64,000 nt of DNA from Erinaceus europaeus (lineage: Eukaryota > Chordata > Mammalia > Eulipotyphla > Erinaceidae): contig NC_080164.1 of the NCBI RefSeq assembly GCF_950295315.1, positions 9,674,665-9,738,664 on the forward strand. Reading direction: 5' to 3'. Under the pieces are notes generated by a model, which was not told the origin of the DNA, ran no database searches, and saw only the letters and a program-made list of their open reading frames with translations. Below are positions 21,348 through 32,599 of this stretch, piece after piece. The translations under genes and the position numbers were made by a program. How positions within the stretch are numbered: the stretch's first letter is position 1; the number at the start of each line of letters is the position of its first letter.

Positions 21348-21384
21348 TCTTTCTCTCTCTCTCTTCTCTCTCTCTCTCTCTCTT

Positions 21385-21415
<31 letters not shown>

Positions 21416-21417
21416 AT
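21348..21417. repeat. (CT)n
   Basis: CT tract with a few TTTC interruptions, between two reversed SINE-B copies. Confidence 0.95.
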
Positions 21418-21619
21418 TATCTTTACTTATACATTGGATAGACAGCCAGAAATTGAGAGAAAGAGGGAGATAGAGAGATGGAGAGACAGTGAGACACCTG
21501 CAAGCCTGCTTCACCACTTGTGAAGCAGTGCCCTTGCAGGTGGGGACTGGAGGCTTGAACCCAGGTCCTTGTGCATTGTAACATGTGTGCTCAACCAGGT
21601 GCACCACCACCCGGTCCCC
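21418..21619 (-). mobile_element. SINE-B
   Basis: Reversed copy very like the neighbour at 21140; ends 'caccacccggtcccc'. Confidence 0.9.
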
Positions 21620-21654
21620 TCTTTCTTTCTTTTCTTGTCTGCTCTGGGATGACT

Positions 21655-21807
21655 TTTTCAGACAGAGACAGAGACACAGAGAGAGTGAGGAAAGAAACTA
21701 AAGAAACCGTGACCAAAGCTCCCTCCGATGGTATCAGGCTCAAACCTGGATGGCACACAAGGCATAGATAGCAGTGCCCTACCCAGGTGAGATATCCTGC
21801 CAGCCCC
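21655..21807 (-). mobile_element. SINE-E, degenerate
   Basis: GA-rich stretch, 'tcaggctcaaacctggatgg' and 'aggtgagatatcctgccagc' fit a reversed SINE-E. Confidence 0.55.
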
Positions 21808-21859
21808 GGGCTGCTTTGACCCCTCCCCCTTTTGTCACTGAGACAATGTGGTGAAGCTA

Positions 21860-22050
21860 GCATGCTGAATATGCAGAAAGACTTCCACACCTAAAGCTTT
21901 GAAGTCCCAGGTTCGATCTCCTGGTCCCCAGCTTTAGAGAGGAAGCTTCTCGAATGGTGAGTCAGGGGCTGCAGGTGTCTCTCTTTCTCTCCTTCTCTCT
22001 CTACCCCCTCTCTTTTCAAATCCTTTCTGTCCTATTAAAAACAAAAAAGC
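21860..22050 (+). mobile_element. SINE with D-like head and B-like body
   Basis: 'ttgaagtcccaggttcgatc' resembles the SINE-D box B. The body 'ggctgcaggtgtctctcttt' is B-like. Confidence 0.6.
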
Positions 22051-22051
22051 C

Positions 22052-22228
22052 AGGGCCAGTTGGTGGTGCACCCGGCTAAGTGCACACATTACAATGTGCA
22101 AGGACCCAGGTTCAAGTCCCTGGAAAGCACCATGAGTCTTGAAGCAGAGCTGCAGGTCTCTCTTTGCCTTTCCATCTCTTCCTACCCTCTCAATTTCTCT
22201 ATCCAACAATAATAATAAAGAAAAAGAA
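22052..22228 (+). mobile_element. SINE-B
   Basis: 'gggccagttggtggtgcacc' head; the middle is shortened; tail (aataat). Confidence 0.87.
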
Positions 22229-22729
22229 AGGAAGGAATGGAAGGAAGAATGCAGGAGAACAGGTGGAGAGGGTCTCTCCCTGTTTGTGCACAGGGCACCT
22301 GTCCCTCCAGCCACATGATCCTCTGGGCACGAGAACAGAGGAGAACGGGATGGGACAGCCTGCCTGGAGCCTTCTAGCCCTTTTCTGTGTCCTGGCATGA
22401 GGGGTGGCTGAGTTGAAGCTGTCCCCTGTCAACACAGGACAGAGGTGGCTGTGTCTTTTGTGGTGCTGTTTCTAAGCCTCCTCATCCCTAAAATAAATGA
22501 TGAAGATGATTGAATCGACTCCTCCTGTCCAGGAACATCAGATTCCAAAGGCCTGCAGGAAAGGAGGCAGCTACTAGTGTCTCCTGGACCCTGGGAGCAC
22601 AGGAGGGTTGGGAGAGCAGTGGGGGGGGGGACGACCCAGTTCCACCCACCTGCCATTTTTGTGACACTGGGGAATGAACCTATGGCTTTGCCTCATGCGT
22701 GATACCTCTTCAACCCAGTGTTTCTGTTC
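22229..22729. other. Unique sequence
   Basis: GC-richer. G12 run near 22620. ORFs of 75-78 codons on both strands have no recognised content. Confidence 0.35.
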
Positions 22730-22878
22730 TTCCCTTGGGAGAGGAACAGAGGATAGAGACTAAGTACCATTCCACCATCCATGAGGCTCCGATCTGGTTG
22801 CTGGGACTCAAAGCCCAGGGCCTCAAATAGAGCCAAGCATGCACTCATCTGGTGAGCTAGCTATTTCCAGTCCCCATC
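22730..22878 (-). mobile_element. SINE-E, degenerate
   Basis: 'catgcactcatctggtgagc' and 'tagctatttccagtcccc' give the reversed head. Confidence 0.55.
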
Positions 22879-23135
22879 TGATCCCTAACTCACAGGGTGG
22901 CCTTCAGGAAGTCCCTTTTCAGTAGGAACCTCAGAACTCTCCTCCCCCGCCCCAATCTGTGCAGTAAGACAGTGGATTTTGAAACACAAATGTCTCTTGT
23001 AAACTGTATCTTTCCTCCATCAGGCTGGCTTGCTTCCCTTCCTTATCCGCTCACCTTCTGGTCCACTGTGCCTTTCAGGAGAATCCTGTGGCATTGGTTT
23101 ACACACAGTTCAGCAGGTAGAATAGGCTGTCAGGA

Positions 23136-23349
23136 TATTTTTTTAAACATTTCTTTATTATCAGATAGAGACAGAGAGAAATTGAGAGGGGAGGGGGAAG
23201 ATAGAGAGGGAGACACACAGAGAGATACCCGCAGCCCTGCTTCACCACTCGTGAAGCGTTCCCCCTGCAGGTGGAGACCAGGGGTTTGAACCTGGGTCCT
23301 TGTGCACTGTCATGTGAGCGCTTAACCAGGTATGCCACCACCTGGCTCC
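23136..23349 (-). mobile_element. SINE-B
   Basis: Reversed copy, full length; 'tttgaacctgggtccttgtg' and end 'ccaccacctggctcccc'. Confidence 0.92.
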
Positions 23350-23574
23350 CCCCTTATTTTTTTTTGATATTTTAATAAGTCAACACAACTTTGATATGTT
23401 GACTTCACTCAGCCCCCACTTAGTCCACCAAACCCTAATCTGTATCAGGCTTTTAATATCTGTGATGTGTTTTGTAGCGTGATGAAAAATTCCACATAAT
23501 TTGACTGCAAGTAAGACAGAGAACCTTAGCTCATTCGGGGAAAGACTGATTCCATCAACTGAAAGACCCTAAAA

Positions 23575-24290
23575 GCAGAGCTGAAACAATCTGTAATAGC
23601 CAAAACCTGGACGCAAGCCAGGCATCCAACAACAGGTGATGGCTGAAAAAGCTGTGGTCTGTTAACAATGATGAATTCACCTTCTTCCCCTCATCTTGGA
23701 TGGAGCTTGAAGGAGTCATGTTAAGTGAGATACACCAGAAAGAGAGAGATGAATATGGGATGATCTCACTCATAGAAGTTGAAAAATACGAAAGAGGGAG
23801 TCGGGCGGTAGAGCAGCAGGTTAAACGCACTTGGCGCAAAGCGCAAGGACCGGCATATCGAGCCCCCCACCCCTCACCTGCAGGGGAGTCGCTTCATAGG
23901 CGGTGAAGCAGGTCTGCAGGTGTCTCTTTTTCTCTCCCCTTCTCTGTCTTCCCCACTCTCTCCATTTCTCTCTGTCCTATCTAACAACAACGACATCAAT
24001 AACAATGACAATAATTTTATAAAAAAAGGGCAACAAAAGGGAAAATAAAGAAATATATATATATACAAATAGAAGTGGAAACACAAAGTAGAATTTGGAC
24101 TGGGTCTGGTGTATTGCACCAAAGTAAAGGACTCTGGGAGTGGAAGGGAGGGCTTTCAGGTCCTGGTGCCTGATGTGGAGGAGGACCTAGGTGTCGGGTG
24201 AGAGTGTTTTGCAGAAAACTGAGAAATGTTACACATAGACCAATAATTGTATTTAGCGTTGACTGTAAATCATTAATCCCTCCAATTAAA
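23575..24290 (+). mobile_element. L1 3' end, split by a SINE-A
   Basis: L1 text at 23575-23795 ('aaacctggacgcaagccagg', 'gatggagcttgaaggagtca') resumes at 24063-24290 ('gtagaatttggactgggtct'). Confidence 0.88.
23796..24062 (+). mobile_element. SINE-A
   Basis: Head 'gggagtcgggcggtagagca'; box B eroded to 'catatcgagcccc'; tail ends in a short (AT)n. Confidence 0.9.
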
Positions 24291-25054
24291 GAGAGAGAGA
24301 GAGAGAGAGAAAAGCAGAGCTGAAGCTTTCCAGAAATATCACCCATGCCTCTGAGTTCCAGAATGCTCTACCCGCTGACTGTCTCCACAGATTGCAAACA
24401 TGTTCGCCCAGCCCAACACCCCCACAAACACAGAAGCCGGTTCCTTGTGGCTGACCTCTCCATGTCCACTTCCTGCCCACCCTGCGTCTTTGGTTGAACC
24501 CTGGCCTCTGGTTCTCAGCTATGTCTGGCCTGACCTGGAGTCTCCAGGTTGTTTCTGCAAGTCCTGAAAAGGGCCTCCCTAGTTCTCTCATCCAGACCCT
24601 CGTGACCTTGGCAGCGAGTTCGAAGCATTTCCGGCCTGGGCAGAATAAATTTCCTCCTGCTTTCGACTACATTCTGCTCAAAGCAAAAAAGAATTCTGTT
24701 TGCTTTTGCTGCCTCTCCCCCCCCCCCTTTTTAAATACATTGTAAAGACTTGCTCTCTGCCTTTGTTTTACCAGTGTTACTTTCCATGGCAGAATGTTAC
24801 AAGGAGCTCTTCCCTGAGAATAGGATAGTTCAGCAACCTCATAAGCCAATTTCACCGCACTCTCTCTCTCTGAACATCTGACACGAAGTCAAATAGCTGA
24901 GCAGAGCAAGCAGGCGTGTCTCTGGGGACTGCAGGAATCCTGGTCTGTGAGCTAAAGCAACCCTGCCAGGCAGGAGAGTCTGCAGAGCTGCAGGCTGGGA
25001 AGGGGATCTTGGGCAAATTAAACCAAAGAGCTCTTTGCTCTTTTCAGTGGGAGA
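24291..25054. other. Unique sequence
   Basis: Starts with a short (GA)n. The rest is mixed and non-repetitive apart from C-runs at 24717-24727. No supported exon. Confidence 0.35.
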
Positions 25055-25285
25055 TTAATGGTTTAGGGTGCGGTTGCTGACACATAGCTACAATCTCATC
25101 TCCCGGTGATCGGTGTCTCCAAAACACTTCCACCCACCATTAGGTCTCCTCCACTACCATGGGCCAAGACCACAAAGCCCCTGAATATACAGACTTGCCA
25201 CATGTCTGGGCTACAATTCCCTTATGTGGAAAACAATACAGATTCCATTATTCCACCGCACAAAATAAAGAGTATTGTCTTCTTC
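25055..25285 (-). mobile_element. LINE 3' end, group 3
   Basis: 'tctccaaaacacttccaccc' and 'accattaggtctcctccact' align with 18425-18790. Confidence 0.55.
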
Positions 25286-25452
25286 GGTTCAAGAGAAGCA
25301 GACGCAGCCCAGCAGATCATTCTGCCAAGGACTGGGGGTGCGGGTGGGATGGGGTGGGGATGCTAAGTGAGGAAGCATATGGGCATTAGTGAAAGGTACA
25401 GAGGAGGCAAGCAGAGCTTTCTGGAAGCTTCTGCTTCCAAAACAGTGGCAGG

Positions 25453-25624
25453 TTGGGAGTCGGGTTAAGCACACGTGGCGCAAAGCACAAGGGCCCGCCT
25501 AAGGATACCGGTTTGAGCCCCCAGCTCCCCACAGGGAGTGCAGGGGAGTCACTTCACAGGTGGTGAAGCAGGTCTGCAGGTGTCTGTCTTTCTCTCCCCC
25601 TCTCTCAAAAAAAAAAAAAAAAAA
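25453..25624 (+). mobile_element. SINE-A, prematurely poly-adenylated
   Basis: The head and middle are present, but the element jumps from 'ccccctctctc' straight into A20. The flanks share 'aaaacagtggcagg' at 25439-25452 and 25625-25638. It lacks the usual 3' third. Confidence 0.9.
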
Positions 25625-25711
25625 AAAACAGTGGCAGGCTAAAACTTAAAGGATCATGTCCATGGTATGGCAGGCACTTTAGAAGGGTCCCTGGGCCTCT
25701 CTAATGTGCAA

Positions 25712-25930
25712 TCTTTTTAAAGAATCTTATTTATTTATTTATTTATTGATTGATAGTTAATATTTATTGATAGAACAGAGAGAAGTTGAGAGAAAACGAG
25801 TTAGAGAGAGAGAGAGAAAGACACCTGCAGACCCGCTTCACCGCTTGTAAAGAGTCCCTTCACCCCCACAGGTGGGGACTGAGGGGCTTGTACCCGGATC
25901 CTTGTGCATGGTGACCTGTGCGCCACCACG
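25712..25930 (-). mobile_element. SINE-B
   Basis: Reversed; (attt)n tail, 'gacccgcttcaccgcttgta', end 'cctgtgcgccaccacg'. Confidence 0.85.
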
Positions 25931-26758
25931 TCACCTTTGTGAGGTTCAGTCTTAAAGGTGGGCTGCAGTGGATCATGTTGAGGGACCCTCTGCCCCAGCA
26001 CACAGTCTGCAGCAACACCATCACTCAGCACATTTGTTGTTTTCTTGCCCCTGGCCTGTGCCCACACAATGCCAGGACAGAGCTCGGGCTGCTCTGTCAG
26101 CTCCCAGGCCAATATCTGGGGCAGCTGTGAGGGTCTGGCTGGAGGATGTGGGCCCAGGTTGCCAGGCAGCCCTCAGCTGGCCTTGTGCAGGCTGACTCAT
26201 CCCTCTCCTCCCCCAGCCCAGAGAGCAGCCAGAAGAATGCAGCTCAATGCAGACTGCCTCCTGGGAGGCAGGAGATGTTCTCTCTGCTTTCTGCCCACTG
26301 GCTGCCCATAGGCTCCTACCTTGGAGACCCTGTGGCTGCTTCCAGATCACAGTCACCTGAACTGGAGTGCCTGGGGACTGACAGTTCAGTATACTGCAGA
26401 TGAATGGCCCTGAGTGTCTGGAAAATAAGAACCAGACATCATATTTAAATGAGCCCCAGGCAGCAGGAGAGAGTTCCCACGCATGTGCAGTTAGCACATA
26501 CTGCAGACCTGGTCCAGGAGAAACTAGCCTTGAGTCTCCAAAGGGAGAGAGGGAGGAAGGGAGGAAGGAAGGAAGAGGTTCCTGCTCCCCAGCAACAGCT
26601 CAGCCAGTGAGAATGCAAATGAGAATTTAATGCATTTCTAGCTTTTGGCCCCTTCCAATGGACTCTGGCTATCACAGCCCCTCTAAAGCCTGGCTGAAAC
26701 AGTTTCTACTTTTGTTCTTAGGAGTGCATGTGTGTTCTGCCATAAAACAATACCTCTT
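25931..26758. other. Unique GC-richer sequence
   Basis: A 158-codon minus-strand ORF (26021-26497) and shorter overlapping plus-strand ORFs occur, but none has a recognisable motif. A short GGAA patch lies at 26545-26575. Confidence 0.35.
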
Positions 26759-26918
26759 TTTAAATGTTTTTTAAATTTATTTTTTAAAAAGAGAGAATGA
26801 TACAGAGAGAGACCAGAGTCCTGCTCAGTTCTGGCCTGTGGTGGTGCTGGGGCCTCTGGGACCTCAGAGCTTCAGGCATGACAGACTTGCAGAACCATGA
26901 TGCTGTCTCTTCAGCCCG
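26759..26918 (-). mobile_element. SINE-D
   Basis: 'gagtcctgctcagttctggc' and 'gaaccatgatgctgtctctt' reversed. Confidence 0.75.
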
Positions 26919-26933
26919 AGACCTCATCTCTTG

Positions 26934-26938
<5 letters not shown>

Positions 26939-26978
<40 letters not shown>
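26939..26978. repeat. (TG)n, 20 units
   Basis: Pure TG dinucleotides. Confidence 0.98.
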
Positions 26979-27267
26979 CCATTTCTGAATAACTACATTT
27001 TGCTGGTGAAAGCTCTGACTGTTCATTTAAGATCAACAGGTGTGGTGAGAGATGGAGCTGAAGGGGAGCATGGGAGGTGATAGTCAGTATTGCCTTTCTA
27101 TAGTAATATATATATATTTCTATAGTATTCATTTACACTGGGGTGGGGATTCTGGTTGCCCTAAAAGGAATACAGAAAAAAAGTCAAGAAAGTATTGTAT
27201 TGACCTTTTGACATGCAAAATAAAATTTCTATGGCTTGGTTGTTATTATTTGGTTTTGTTTGTTTGT

Positions 27268-27538
27268 TTTTTACCTTTAGTTGCTGGGGCTTGGTGACGG
27301 CACTACAAATCCACTACTTCTGGTCACCTCCCCCCTTTTTTTTTGATAGGACAGAGAGAAATTGAGAGAGGAGGGAGATACAGAGAGGGAAAGAAAGAAA
27401 TTCACCTGCAGACCCGCTTCACAGCTCATGAAGCTTCCCCTCTGCAGGTGGGGAATAAGAGCTCGAACCCAGGTCCTTGGGCATTTCTCTGCGCTTAGTG
27501 CTAAGTGCGCCTAACCGGGCATGCCATCACTGAGCCCC
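27268..27538 (-). mobile_element. SINE, long-tail module with B-like body
   Basis: 'ttgctggggcttggtgacgg' module, GA-rich middle, 'cctaaccgggcatgccatca' head end. Confidence 0.8.
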
Positions 27539-28675
27539 AGAGGCTTTGTTTCTATACAGCTGAAATTCAATCAGTGCGCGTGTTCAAAAGATGCAGTCTG
27601 GCGAGAACTGGCACGTGTGCCCATCTGGGAAACACTGTGGATACCCCCAGCACCCCGAAACATTTCCTTGCTCCCCTACTCAGTTATCAGGCTCTTGCCA
27701 ACTTGCTTTCTGTCACTGCAGAGCACTTTTTGATCTAGAAGTCTGCATGCTAGGGGTCCCACAGCCCTTCGCAGGCTTTTGTCCCTGTGTCACAGGACTC
27801 ACAGGCCTCTGCCAGGACCAGGCTAAGGCTGAGGGCCAGGGCTCCCCCGAGTACACTTCTGCTGTGCTGGAGTCTAGCCTGCTCCTTTCTGGGTCCAAGA
27901 CAATCAACAGATGACCTAGATCCTTCCTGGGCCTTGAACCCAGCCCAGAGGAAATCTCTTGATGGTTACAAACTAACTAGACTCTCCTCCCCCCTGATAC
28001 TTTGTGGATACAGAGATAATGGCTAGAGACTCTCTCCCCACAAAGAGCTGCAGAGGGAGTCCTCTTAGAGAGAGAGGATAGGTTAAACTCTCTGCTTCCC
28101 TAGTTCTTCAGGATTTAAAACTAAATAAATAAGTGAGCCAGGAAATGTTGCAGATTCATGGTCAACATGTGCAAGTGGTTAATGGCATAAGGGCCTTGGC
28201 TGTGGCTTTCCGAATTCCTACAGGCCTCTTTCCCAGGCTTCTACCAACTGAGTCTCCTTCTCCCACTACCCTCTGCTCCCCTGCCTCCCCCACCCCCAGC
28301 TCCAGACTGCCTTGATTCCCTTACCCTTCCCTCAGTCCTTTGTCAGAAGTTTTCAAAGCAATGAACAGTCCCAGTCCCAAATACCAATCACTCAGTTGAA
28401 CTGCAGCCATGTCTTAAAGTAGAACTTTGGTTTTTTTAAATAAGTTTTGTTGAAGTTTCCTTTGGGAGGTGAAGTGAAGGAAGTTTGTCGCCCCCCCCTT
28501 TTATTTTTTTTCTTCTTCTTCTTTTCCTTTCCCTTTTCCAAGAAAGTCAGTGTTACATGGCTCAGGACCCAGCAAAGAACCAAGTGCTGAATCCCAAGAA
28601 AATCAAAGTAAAAACATGCAAAGGAAAGTTTGTTCCACTGTCCTAGCTGTTTTTAAGAAAGTAAGGGCTTCTGGG
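27539..28675. other. Unique sequence
   Basis: Over 1.1 kb without mobile elements that I recognise. ORFs up to 107 codons show no domain. A C9/T-rich run lies at 28491-28530. Confidence 0.4.
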
Positions 28676-28889
28676 TCCAGGTGATGGTGCACCTGGTTAA
28701 GCGCATACCTGACAGTGTGCAAGGTTCAGGTTCAACCCTCGCCCCACCCCCACCTGCAAGAAGGAAGCTTCACGGGTGCTTAACAGTGCTGCAGGTGTCT
28801 GTCTATCTATCCATCTATCTCCTCCTCCTCCTCTCAATTTCTCTGTGTCTATCCAAAAAGAAAAAAAAATCTTTGAAAAAAATTAAGGA
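28676..28889 (+). mobile_element. SINE-B
   Basis: 'gtccaggtgatggtgcacct' head; (ctat)n patch at 28801-28818; A-rich tail. Confidence 0.88.
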
Positions 28890-28929
28890 TTTCACTAACT
28901 GACAGGATACAGATACACCAGCTATGTTC

Positions 28930-28933
28930 TTTT

Positions 28934-28977
<44 letters not shown>

Positions 28978-28983
28978 TTTTTT
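28930..28983. repeat. (TTTC)n
   Basis: About 13 TTTC units. Confidence 0.96.
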
Positions 28984-29077
28984 AAGGCTGAAACTTATCT
29001 TTATCAGCAGTCAGAGTCAATAATTGTGATTACTCAATGCTGTGAGTTTATATGAGAGCAGTGGAAAAGTTTCTGCA

Positions 29078-29284
29078 ATGGACCAGGTGGTAGCATACCA
29101 GGTCGAGCACACATGTTACCATGCTCAAGGGCCAGGGTTCAAGCCCCTAGTTCCACCTGCAGGTGGGGGAAGCTTTATACATGATGAAGCAGTGCTACAG
29201 GTGTCTCTCTGTCTCTCCCCCCTATATCTTCCTCCTTCCTTTTGATTTCTATCCTGTCTATCCAATAAATAAGTAAAGATAATT
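29078..29284 (+). mobile_element. SINE-B
   Basis: 'ggaccaggtggtagcatacc' head, 'ggttcaagcccctagttcca' box B, (aataagt) tail. Confidence 0.9.
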
Positions 29285-29571
29285 TTTAAATATTTATTTA
29301 TCTCCTTTTGTTGCCCTTGTTTTATTATTGTGTTTATTATTGTTGTTGTTGATGATGATGTCATAGTTGTTGGATAGGACATAGAGAAATGGAGAGAGGA
29401 GGGGAAGACAAAGAGGGGGAGAGAAAGATAGACACCTGCAGACCTGCTTCACCACTGGTGAAATGACTCCCCTGCAGGTGGGGAGCCAGGGGCTCAAACC
29501 GGGATCCTTACGCTGGTCCTTGTGCTTTGCGCCACCTGCGCTTAACCCGCTGTGTTTCTGCCCAACTCCCA
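29285..29571 (-). mobile_element. SINE-A
   Basis: Reversed, full length, abutting the tail of the preceding SINE-B. Confidence 0.92.
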
Positions 29572-29796
29572 GATAATAATTCATTTAAAGTGGCGATCAG
29601 GCAGTCGCACACCTGTTTAAGTGCATATAGTACAAAGAGCAAGGACTCTCAAGGATCCCAGTTCGAGCCTCTGGTTTCCCACCTGTGGGTGGGTGAGGGG
29701 GAAGGGTTGCTTCACAAGTAGTGAAGTAAGTCTGCAGATATCTATCTTTCTCTCCTCTCCATTTCCCCCTCCTCTCTCAATTTCTTTCTGACCTAC

Positions 29797-30235
29797 TGTT
29801 GGTCATCATTTCTCCTTTGGCTAATTCTGCTTCTGCTTTCTGTCCATCACACCAGGTTCCCCTGCATTGCTTAACACTGTGGTCTATTTACATAATCGTT
29901 GTTTTGTTTGAGATGCGCCCTGGTTTAATCCCCAGTGGTTTAATCCCCACTGGTTTAATCCCCATTGGTTTAATCCCCATTGGTTTGTGCTCTTTTTCCA
30001 CTCTGCCCCCTTACCCTACATACTTTCTTTTTCCACCCTACTACTTCCTTCCTGCAAAGTATAAATGCAGATGAATAAAGTCAGCAGGATATATTGTGTT
30101 CCTGCTCAGCCACGAGAGTTCCTGGTTCCTCTCCTACGTTGCTGAGTAGGCAGCAGCCTAGGTTGGCTCTGGCATAGTTCTCTCCAACCCAGGGAACACA
30201 TGTCCAGGAAGAAACACCCTCAGGCTAGCCCGGCA
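29797..30235 (+). mobile_element. Solo LTR (class II type) with tandem U3 repeats
   Basis: 439 bp, TG...CA, flanked by 'acctac' (29791-29796) and 'acctat' (30236-30241). 'agtataaatgcag' near 30059 is a TATA element and 'gaataaagtc' a polyadenylation signal. The U5 end 'caggctagcccggca' matches the LTR at 17520. In place of the tRNA-Gly-like block it carries 15-bp repeats (29921-29986). Confidence 0.87.
29921..29986 (+). repeat. 15-bp tandem repeat in LTR U3, 4.4 copies
   Basis: Unit 'tggtttaatccccat', with the last base or two varying between copies. Confidence 0.95.
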
Positions 30236-30330
30236 ACCTATTAAAAAAAATTGGGTAAAAAAATGGCCACCAGAAGCAATGGATTTATAGTGCAGCACCA
30301 AGCCCCAGTGATAACCCTGGAGGCAAGAAA

Positions 30331-30347
30331 TAGAGAGAGAGAGAGAG

Positions 30348-30398
<51 letters not shown>
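30331..30398. repeat. (GA)n/(GAAA)n
   Basis: Grown from the 3' tail of the split SINE-A. Confidence 0.95.
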
Positions 30399-30809
30399 GG
30401 AAGGAAGCAAGCTTCTGCAACTAAAAACAATTTTTTAAATCTCCTAGTGTAGCTGAATGAATTTTTGTAAAGAATTCCTTAGTCGGAATGTGTTTTAAAG
30501 TAATGTTTGAGCTATCACTGTGTGATCAGTAGTAAAATAATCTATTAACTTTTGTAGTACAAAACATCTTTTAAACATCAATGTGCATCTTATGCAGTAC
30601 TTATTAAAACTATGAAGGGTAGGTGTTTGTCCTAATTTTCACAGAAATTGGAAACTCAGATAATTGTATTGATGTCTGCAGAAACCAATGAAGAGATAAT
30701 ACTGAAATTTAGATTCATCCACCCAGACCTACAGCTTACCTATTTTCTTCCAGGTCTCAAAACCAAAAATGAGTCTTTTACTATGTGTGAAGATAGCATC
30801 TTAGTGGTA
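30399..30809. other. Unique AT-rich sequence
   Basis: No recognised feature. A 75-codon ORF from 30648 runs into L1 sequence and is not supported. Confidence 0.35.
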
Positions 30810-31220
30810 GTCCATAGCTCCATTCTTCATGATAGCCAAGATGTGGAAGCAACCTTAATGTCCTCCAGTGGATAAAGACTGGATAAAGAAGTTAGGGGAT
30901 AGTGATTCTAGAGGTGGTGCAGTGGATAAATCACTGGATGCTCAAGCAAGAAGTCCTGAGTTCAATCCCTGACAGAACATGTATCGGAGTGATGTCCGGT
31001 TCTCTCTCTCTCTCTCTCTCTCCCTCTCTCTCTACCTCCCTCCCTCTCTTCCTCCCTCCCTTTCTCATAAATAAATAAAATATTTTTTTAAAAGTTAGGG
31101 GATATAGATTCAATAAACAACTGCTCTTCAATTTAAAAAGATGCTATCTTATCCTTTGGAGTGAAATGGATGAGACCAGAGGTGACTGTGGTAGGTGAAA
31201 TACATAAAAAGGATGAAAGA
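30810..31220 (+). mobile_element. L1 ORF2-end fragment, split by a SINE-C
   Basis: 'catgatagccaagatgtgga' and 'ggataaagactggataaaga' continue after the SINE with 'ggatatagattcaataaaca'. Confidence 0.85.
30902..31091 (+). mobile_element. SINE-C with 13-bp target duplication
   Basis: Forward copy, head 'gattctagaggtggtgcagt', (TC)n at 31001-31070. Flanks 'aagttaggggata' at 30889-30901 and 31092-31104. Confidence 0.92.
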
Positions 31221-31948
31221 CAACTACTGGTCATAGAGAGAAAAGAAAATATTTTAAAAGAAAAAGACCCCAGACCAAATCTTTCCCACCAGAAGCAAAA
31301 TACAGCCCCTGCTACACACTCTTGTTAGGTTTGTGGACCCCAAGTCAGACAGACGTTATTGACACCAAAGGCTCAAGCACAAGGATGTCTCAAGGTGCCA
31401 TGTTTGAAACCTTCTGTGCCCTCACTTCCACCTCCAAGAGTATGTACTGTGGATCCTACCGGTCAACTATGTTCTAGTGTCCTGGCTCCACGGCCATCAC
31501 TCACAGCCACTGTCTGGCACCAAGAATATGCAAGAGCTCCCAAATTGGTCCCCCTGCTTTCACTCATGGTAGACATTTTAAGTGAGCATATCTCTCCATT
31601 TTTCCTTCAATAATTTCATTTCCTTTCTTTCACTATAATCTATGGCCCTGGAATTATAGAAAAGCTGTAAACCAGTCCCATGCTGTCTTTGAGGCTGTAG
31701 ACAGAGAGTATGTCTAGATTCAAGAGCAGAGGCAGTGATGAGTTTTTCCCAGACTGGCCAGGGAGAGAATTAATGACTTCTGAGAACAGTCAGGGGACTA
31801 GCCAAGACCAGAGATTACCCTGGTCTTGAACTGTCAGGGTCCCTGCTGTAACCATGGCAACTAGAAGCTCTGTCCTAGTTTTCTGAATGCCTTGTGGTCC
31901 TTAAAGGAGCAGAGAGCTTAATAATGACTAGAAAAAAGCAACTTAATA
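31221..31948. other. Unique sequence
   Basis: No repeat recognised. An 84-codon ORF at 31359-31613 has no known domain. Confidence 0.35.
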
Positions 31949-32142
31949 ATTTGGCTCCCCACCTGCAGGGGAGTTGCTTCACAGGCGGTGAAGCAGGTCT
32001 GCAGGTGTCTATCTTTCTCTCCCCCTCTCTGTCTTCCCCTCCACTCTCTATTTCTCTCTGTCCTATCCATCAATGACAACATTAATAACAACAACAATAA
32101 TAACTACAATAATGAAACAAGGGCAACAAAAAGGGAATAATT
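31949..32142 (+). mobile_element. SINE-A, 5'-truncated
   Basis: Begins abruptly at 'ggctccccacctgcagggg' after box B, then is complete to the CAA-rich tail. Confidence 0.9.
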
Positions 32143-32226
32143 TTTTTTTTATTTTGAAAACTTTTGGTTGAGTTTCTAGAAATACTGTTTCTTCAAGATC
32201 TGAATATAGTTTAAGATTCACAGCTG

Positions 32227-32382
32227 TGTGGTCTGGGAGGTGGTGCAGTGATAAAGCATTGGACTCTCAAGCATGAGGTACCAAGTTACATCTCCACCAG
32301 CACATGTAATAGAGTGATATCTGGTTCTTTCTCTATATATATCTTTTTCATTAATAGGTAAATAAATAGAATATTTTTTTAA
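32227..32382 (+). mobile_element. SINE-C
   Basis: Good head 'gtggtctgggaggtggtgca', 'ggactctcaagcatgaggta', A-rich end. Confidence 0.9.
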
Positions 32383-32439
32383 AAGGTGATCAATTATCTT
32401 GGTATGGTCAGGGTTATCAGATTCCCCAGGACATGGATT

Positions 32440-32585
32440 TTTTAAATCTTTGTATTGGGGAATTAACAGATTACAGTACAGTTGCCTCTGTACCCAGGGG
32501 CACAATTTCTCATTTCCCCCATAACAAGCGTCTGAAAAACACTCTCAACCCCAGCTGAGGTCTTTTCTCACCATCATGCACCAGC
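32440..32585 (-). mobile_element. LINE 3' end, group 3
   Basis: 'cccataacaagcgtctgaaa' and 'aacactctcaaccccagctg' match the other group 3 copies. Confidence 0.55.
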
Positions 32586-32599
32586 ACTTTCAAGTCCTG

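Larger units (their letters stand above)
29594..30334 (+). mobile_element. SINE-A, long form, split by a solo LTR
   Basis: The head and middle lie at 29594-29796. The 'ggccaccagaagcaatggat' module and tail lie at 30236-30334. Confidence 0.88.

Noticed and set aside
26021..26497. 158-codon minus-strand ORF in unique DNA
   Set aside because: GC-rich chance frame with competing frames on the other strand; no motif, splice signals or start context that I can support.
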